Below are positions 4,906 through 8,547 of a DNA stretch of 8,547 nt, piece by piece; within the stretch, counting starts at the first letter, position 1; each line of letters opens with the position of its first letter. This stretch comes from Nitrospina sp. (lineage in GTDB: Bacteria; Nitrospinota; Nitrospinia; Nitrospinales; VA-1), in NCBI GenBank assembly GCA_003545625.1, contig DODH01000320.1, positions 1 to 8,547 of the forward strand, in the 5' to 3' direction. The notes beneath the pieces are model-generated. The model saw nothing but the letters and a program-made list of their open reading frames with translations, was not told the origin of the DNA and searched no databases. Position numbers and translations under genes: made by a program.

Positions 4906-6348
4906 TCAAGAAGATTTGGGCAAGCGGATGGTAAAAGTGCTTCCCACATTCATCTGGCTTTCTACATCCAGTTCTCCGTTATGGCTCTCCACCACTTTTT
5001 TGCAAATGGCAAGGCCTATCCCTGTGCCTGAATATTGGCTCCGACCATGGAGACGCTCAAAGGGTTTAAATATTTTCTCCTTATATATTTCGTCAAAACC
5101 GATTCCATTATCCCGAATGGCGATCAGATGATGCCCATCGCTATTTATTTCCACTTCTATCGATATCCTGGGCGGCTCATCTGTTTTCGCGTATTTTAAG
5201 GAATTGGACAACAGATTTTTAAATAACTGGTACATCTGAGTTTTATCCGCATCCACCTTGGGCAGACTTTGTACAGATATATTTTTCCTGGAATCCGGAT
5301 AATTGGGCTCCAGATCCTCAATCACTTCAGCCACCACTTTATTAAGGTCCACCTTCCTGAAGTTTGTTCCCTGGGAAGCAACTTGCGACAATTTCAACAA
5401 ATCGTCGATCAAACTGTTCATACGCTCAGCCGATCGTCCCATTCCATCCAGATATTGCTGGGCAATCCCACCAGGCTCCACATCAATGACCTCTTGAATG
5501 CGGCCGCTGAAAACCAGGATTTTCCGCAAAGGTTCTTTCAGGTCATGCGCGGCAAAGGTGGAAAATTCCTTAAGCGCATTATTACTCCGCTCCAACTCCA
5601 GGGTACGCTGTTTGATATGCTCTTCCTGTTCAGCCAGAACATGCTCCAAATCGTTCTTGGCTTTTTGCTCACTGGTGATATCAATGGCCATTTCCATGAT
5701 CAGGATAGAACCATCCACATCTTCGAAAGGGGTTACAACTGTCAGATAGGTCTTTCCATCCTGGGAGGTCCATACATTTGACTCCGTCTCATGGGAGTCA
5801 AAAATCCTGAATGTAGAACAAGGTTCACAAGGCTTTGATCGGTTGTGCATCAACTGATGGCACAGCCCTGTGTCAGGAGACCCAAACCGTCTTTTGAACA
5901 TCTTATTGGCAAAAGGAACTGTGTAATCATCCGCTTGCAAATGGAAACAAATGGGCAACTGGTCAAGCATGTTGAAAAACTTATGCCGCTCGTTTTTAAT
6001 TATTTCTGCCGCTTTCTTCCTTCTATGCAACTCATCCATTAAAATGATATTGATAGAATCGGGGCTGGCTAACTTTTTGTTCTCTATATTGTCCGATTGC
6101 ATTTCCTGATTAATCAGAGTCTTTTCCAGTTCCTTCCAGTTGCGGATAATTGACAGCCCTTTATACGTAGGATAGGCCAATGCCAGGCAGGCAATAACTA
6201 TTGTGGCCCAGACATCCTCTATTTTATTGCTAAAATCCTCATGCCCGTCTAACGAAAGGAACCCTTCCACCACAAACTCCCAAAGCAAGCTCATTAGAGC
6301 AATCATTAGGAACACATAGAATATTTGCAGTAAAAAATATTTTTTCAT
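4906..6348 (-). CDS. membrane PAS sensor histidine kinase
   Basis: This 480-residue kinase has two N-terminal membrane helices (about 5-27 and 47-63), a linker, a PAS domain (about 118-225), a coiled coil (about 226-262), a HisKA domain and an HATPase domain. The phosphoacceptor is H268 in FAAHDLKEPLRKI. The N-box is N378 in QLFKNLLSNSLKY, the G1 box is DNGIGF (413-418) and the G2 box is GTGIGLA (441-447). The PAS domain carries C163 and the pair C174/C177 (PCEPC), a pattern seen in a subset of PAS sensors that might bind a metal or sense redox. All catalytic boxes are intact. No receiver domain or response regulator is encoded nearby, so the partner lies elsewhere. The short loop between the helices gives almost no periplasmic sensor; sensing is probably cytoplasmic. 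It points away from the MFS gene, and no clear Shine-Dalgarno sequence precedes the start. Confidence 0.92.
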   Translation of the reverse strand: MKKYFLLQIFYVFLMIALMSLLWEFVVEGFLSLDGHEDFSNKIEDVWATIVIACLALAYPTYKGLSIIRNWKELEKTLINQEMQSDNIENKKLASPDSINIILMDELHRRKKAAEIIKNERHKFFNMLDQLPICFHLQADDYTVPFANKMFKRRFGSPDTGLCHQLMHNRSKPCEPCSTFRIFDSHETESNVWTSQDGKTYLTVVTPFEDVDGSILIMEMAIDITSEQKAKNDLEHVLAEQEEHIKQRTLELERSNNALKEFSTFAAHDLKEPLRKILVFSGRIQEVIDVEPGGIAQQYLDGMGRSAERMNSLIDDLLKLSQVASQGTNFRKVDLNKVVAEVIEDLEPNYPDSRKNISVQSLPKVDADKTQMYQLFKNLLSNSLKYAKTDEPPRISIEVEINSDGHHLIAIRDNGIGFDEIYKEKIFKPFERLHGRSQYSGTGIGLAICKKVVESHNGELDVESQMNVGSTFTIRLPKSS

Positions 6349-6431
6349 TGCTATATTTTATAGGAAACCATTTAATGCAAGGCTGGCAGGTTTAAAAAAA
6401 GCTATGGACACAACCTTGTCACCCTTAGTCC

Positions 6432-6473
6432 GTCGAAGGTTGATAACAATTTTATACAATGTGATCCTTCGGC
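6432..6473. repeat. inverted repeat, possibly a dispersed-repeat remnant
   Basis: GTCGAAGG (6432-6439) pairs with CCTTCGGC (6466-6473), with one T-G wobble, across a 26-nt AT-rich loop. The right arm continues CCTTCGGCAAGCTCAAGA. This resembles a CCTTCGACAAGCTCAGGA-type sequence that I associate with dispersed palindromic repeats in environmental bacterial genomes. That likeness is from memory. Confidence 0.35.
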
Positions 6474-6626
6474 AAGCTCAAGAAGAAATTATAGGGAACT
6501 GCGCTTAATTCTTTCAGCAACCTACTAAGTAAACCATAGTAACCCTATTTTTATAAATATCAATCCCCTATCGATATTATCTCTATAAGGATACCTAATT
6601 TAACAACCTATTTTAAAAGCCTATCC

Positions 6627-6661
6627 CTGATAAACATCGATTTCTCAAGGTTTTTTATCGG
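6627..6661. repeat. stem-loop upstream of the MFS gene
   Basis: CTGATAAA (6627-6634) pairs with TTTATCGG (6654-6661), 8 bp with one T-G pair and a 19-nt loop. It ends 44 nt before the MFS start codon and could be a leader structure or an operator; function not established. Confidence 0.25.
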
Positions 6662-6705
6662 AAAACCTGAAAACCCAGGGCTTTGCTTTCAGAAATATTT
6701 TTATT

Positions 6706-7938
6706 ATGTTTTTTAAACTCAAAAAGGACCGCTTCTCCCTGACTTCTGATGAAATCACGCAGAAAACTTATAAATGTGATTTATGGCGGGGAGGATTTGA
6801 AGGAGTACTTTCTTCCGGCGCTCAAACCTTCTGTCTGTTTATAGCTATCCGGTATTTCAATGCAGGGCAAATCATTAAATCTCTGATCGCCGCCGCTCCC
6901 TTTATGGGAATGTTCCTTTCCATGCTTTTATTACATTACGCCTCCGCCACCGACTGGAGAAAATCGACATGGGGGTCTCTTCCCTCACTGATTACGGGAG
7001 TCTGCCTTCTGATTGCCGCTTGGACTACGTCCATGTATCTGTTCGCGTTTTTTGTAATCACCGCATACATTTGCCGTAGCGCCCTGCTTCCCTTCATCAC
7101 TGATATTTATGGGGACAATTATCCCTCGGATCGCCGCGCGGCATTTTTCTCTAAATCTTTGCTCTTGTCGGTTGGGATTGCCGCCCTATCCGGGTTTATC
7201 GGGTCTTCCATTCTTGAAAAGGATATCGAGTATTACCCGTTGATCTTTACCTTTCTGGGTTTTTGCGCCTTTTCCAAAGCTGTAGCCATCTATTGTATGC
7301 CGTCAAAAAAGGTGGATAAGAGCCCTCATGAAAATCCTTTCGGAAACATGAAATACGCCTGGCAGGACCGTTCCTTCGGCTATGTTTTACTGACCTGGTT
7401 CATTATGGGATTTGCCAATTTATGGACTCTCCCTTTGCGAGTGGATTATGTTACCTCAGCGCAATGGGGCATTGAAGGATCGGCCATTTTTGTAGCCATG
7501 ATTATTACGGTCATTCCCGAAACAATGCGCATGCTTCTCATTCCATTCTGGGCAAGGCTGTTTGATAAAATGAACTTCGTGGTTCTTCGGATGATCCTGA
7601 ACCTGTCTTTTGCCGCTGGTATTCTACTGTTTTTCATCAGCTCCAACCCCTGGATCATCGGCGCAGGCTCCGCTTTGATAGGGGCCGCTTTTGCGGGGGG
7701 TAGCATTGCCTGGAACCTATGGGTCACCAAATACGCCCCTCCTGGAAAGACCGGCGCCTATATGTCGGTGCATGTCAGCTTGACGGGCATCCGCGGCACC
7801 TTGGGCCCAATGATAGGTTACTGGGCGATTGGTTTGATCGGTGCCCAAAATATAGGCATCCTTTCCTGCGCCATGATGATCCTGGCGACCCTGATGCTCA
7901 TCCCGGAAATCAAGCACGGAAGGTGGAAAACAGCCTGA
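6706..7938 (+). CDS. major facilitator superfamily (MFS) transporter
   Basis: This 410-residue, highly hydrophobic protein is long enough for the usual 12 membrane helices, and alternating hydrophobic stretches fit that number. Between the presumed helices 4 and 5 is YPSDRRAAFFSK (139-150). A polar loop near 195-222 (KKVDKSPHENPFGNMKYAWQ) is the central cytoplasmic loop between the two six-helix halves. The later loop YAPPGKTGAYMSVH (343-356) is the counterpart of the 139-150 motif in the second half. The substrate cannot be told from the sequence. The start at 6706 is the first ATG of the frame but has no Shine-Dalgarno sequence; a non-ATG or weakly initiated start is possible. It is divergent from the histidine kinase, which might control it, but that is only a positional inference. 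It is followed by 114 nt and a separate promoter, so the next gene is probably not in its operon. Confidence 0.85.
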   Translation: MFFKLKKDRFSLTSDEITQKTYKCDLWRGGFEGVLSSGAQTFCLFIAIRYFNAGQIIKSLIAAAPFMGMFLSMLLLHYASATDWRKSTWGSLPSLITGVCLLIAAWTTSMYLFAFFVITAYICRSALLPFITDIYGDNYPSDRRAAFFSKSLLLSVGIAALSGFIGSSILEKDIEYYPLIFTFLGFCAFSKAVAIYCMPSKKVDKSPHENPFGNMKYAWQDRSFGYVLLTWFIMGFANLWTLPLRVDYVTSAQWGIEGSAIFVAMIITVIPETMRMLLIPFWARLFDKMNFVVLRMILNLSFAAGILLFFISSNPWIIGAGSALIGAAFAGGSIAWNLWVTKYAPPGKTGAYMSVHVSLTGIRGTLGPMIGYWAIGLIGAQNIGILSCAMMILATLMLIPEIKHGRWKTA

Positions 7939-7960
7939 CGGCAACCCTTTCATTTTATTT

Positions 7961-7969
7961 TGCTATAAT
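7961..7969 (+). promoter_or_regulatory. extended -10 promoter for the downstream gene
   Basis: TGCTATAAT is a perfect extended -10 element (TGnTATAAT), with the consensus hexamer at 7964-7969. No good -35 hexamer lies at 16-18 nt, as is common for extended -10 promoters. Transcription would start near 7976, giving a 5' leader of about 77 nt before the ATG at 8053. Confidence 0.55.
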
Positions 7970-8052
7970 ATAGGGGTAAGGTTTTAACTAGTTTTGCCGT
8001 TTTGTTATAAAGAGCCTTAAAAACAACCTGTTAAACCTACAGACAGACCCTC

Positions 8053-8547
8053 ATGGCCCGGAAAAATTTTAGCCTGAAAGATATCAAACTGCTGGCAGAT
8101 CGCTATTCCCGGTTGGGTGACCCCGAGACCGTGGCCTTATTTCAAACGATCCAGACTTTTTATGCTCCGGGGCAAAACCCTGAAGACAGGGATCCCATAG
8201 ATCCCCTCGAAATATTGAAGGAACTGGAAAAATCCCCTGTTTCACTTCCCGAAAGCCAGGAGCAACGTCTGACCTGGCTGAATTCCCTACGGGAAAAACT
8301 TAACCGTGAACTGTTCGACATCATTTCTAGCCAGGGAAATCCCGCAGAACTGATCTTGGGTTCGGACTATACGTTTATCCAAGTCGTGGAAAGCCCGCAA
8401 TCCACACCCGTTTCACCCGTTGAGGCAACGCCGCAGGCAAGAAAATTCAAGGAATCTGAAATCACCTTTAATCTCCCGGACGAACTGAAACGGGAGTTCG
8501 AACAACAGCTCGAACGCTTAAAAGAAAAGGAAGAACAAACCAATATC
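8053..8547 (+). CDS. unrecognised protein, N-terminal 165 residues (3' end outside window)
   Basis: The frame opens with ATG at 8053 and runs without a stop to the right edge, 165 codons. I do not recognise the family. The N-terminus is soluble and charged (MARKNFSLKDIKLLADRYSR) with no signal peptide or membrane helix. A predicted helical region follows up to about residue 90. A proline/threonine-rich linker (about 113-128) leads to a segment of strongly alternating charge (LKREFEQQLERLKEKEE, from about 144) that is likely coiled coil and continues out of the window. The codon pattern is coding-like and the upstream extended -10 promoter supports a real gene. The ribosome binding site is weak (AGACAGACC before the ATG). 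It may be a scaffold or regulatory protein, but no function can be assigned. Confidence 0.75.
   Translation, partial: MARKNFSLKDIKLLADRYSRLGDPETVALFQTIQTFYAPGQNPEDRDPIDPLEILKELEKSPVSLPESQEQRLTWLNSLREKLNRELFDIISSQGNPAELILGSDYTFIQVVESPQSTPVSPVEATPQARKFKESEITFNLPDELKREFEQQLERLKEKEEQTNI

Larger units (their letters stand above)
6349..6705. other. divergent intergenic region (357 nt)
   Basis: This AT-rich region separates the start codons of the histidine kinase and the MFS transporter, so it should hold both promoters. I see no convincing -35/-10 pair for either gene. It contains two inverted repeats, listed separately, and two CCTATTTT copies (6544-6551 and 6607-6614). No reading frame of note is present, and no strong ribosome binding site precedes either start. 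Confidence 0.5.

Noticed and set aside
5269..5781. 170-codon + strand frame inside the histidine kinase
   Set aside because: It is a shadow of the intact minus-strand kinase, which has all catalytic motifs, and has no recognisable domain of its own.
6440..6460. TTGATA with TACAAT as a promoter
   Set aside because: The spacing is only 9 nt, far too short for a sigma-70 promoter.

Overview
The window is about 8.5 kb of moderately AT-rich bacterial DNA with genes on both strands. Three things point to an environmental, probably anaerobe-related Gram-negative lineage of the deltaproteobacterial or Nitrospinota type: a membrane-bound HgcA-like corrinoid protein with its companion methyltransferase, an NHL-repeat lipoprotein remnant, and a secreted SUMF1-type protein. 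That assignment is an inference from gene content. No rRNA, tRNA, CRISPR array, transposase or intact mobile element is visible.

Region 1 (1-2504, + strand) is the most interesting part. It starts with the C-terminal end of a DUF169 protein. After a 113-nt gap comes a tightly coupled four-gene unit: a class I SAM methyltransferase (CpaM-like), an HgcA-like membrane corrinoid protein, a 62-residue cysteine-containing protein, and a protein with two tandem YHS-type metal-binding domains. The first three genes are joined by ATGA stop/start overlaps, and the last overlaps its predecessor by 11 nt. The corrinoid protein keeps the Asn-Val-Trp-Cys-Ala-Ala core of the HgcA/CFeSP cobalamin-capping helix and a C-terminal membrane domain. 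It has no ferredoxin (HgcB) half, and no HgcB gene is next to it. The two downstream cysteine-rich proteins occupy that place. The unit looks like a corrinoid-dependent methyl-transfer or metal-handling system; its substrate cannot be read from the sequence.

Region 2 (2505-3122) holds three consecutive inverted repeats, one of them a possible terminator. It then holds a decayed NHL-repeat lipoprotein gene that still has a Shine-Dalgarno sequence, start codon and lipoprotein-like signal, but is interrupted by an in-frame TAA after 18 codons and truncated at its end.

Region 3 (3123-4855, + strand) encodes an exported TPR plus SUMF1/FGE-fold protein without the catalytic cysteine pair of true formylglycine-generating enzymes. 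After it comes a small thioredoxin-fold protein with three cysteine pairs, of a type I associate with mercury-resistance neighbourhoods. This may be a functional echo of Region 1.

Region 4 (4906-8547) contains an orphan membrane PAS histidine kinase on the minus strand, a 357-nt divergent intergenic region, a 12-helix MFS transporter on the plus strand, and the first 165 codons of an unrecognised protein. That last gene is preceded by a good extended -10 promoter.
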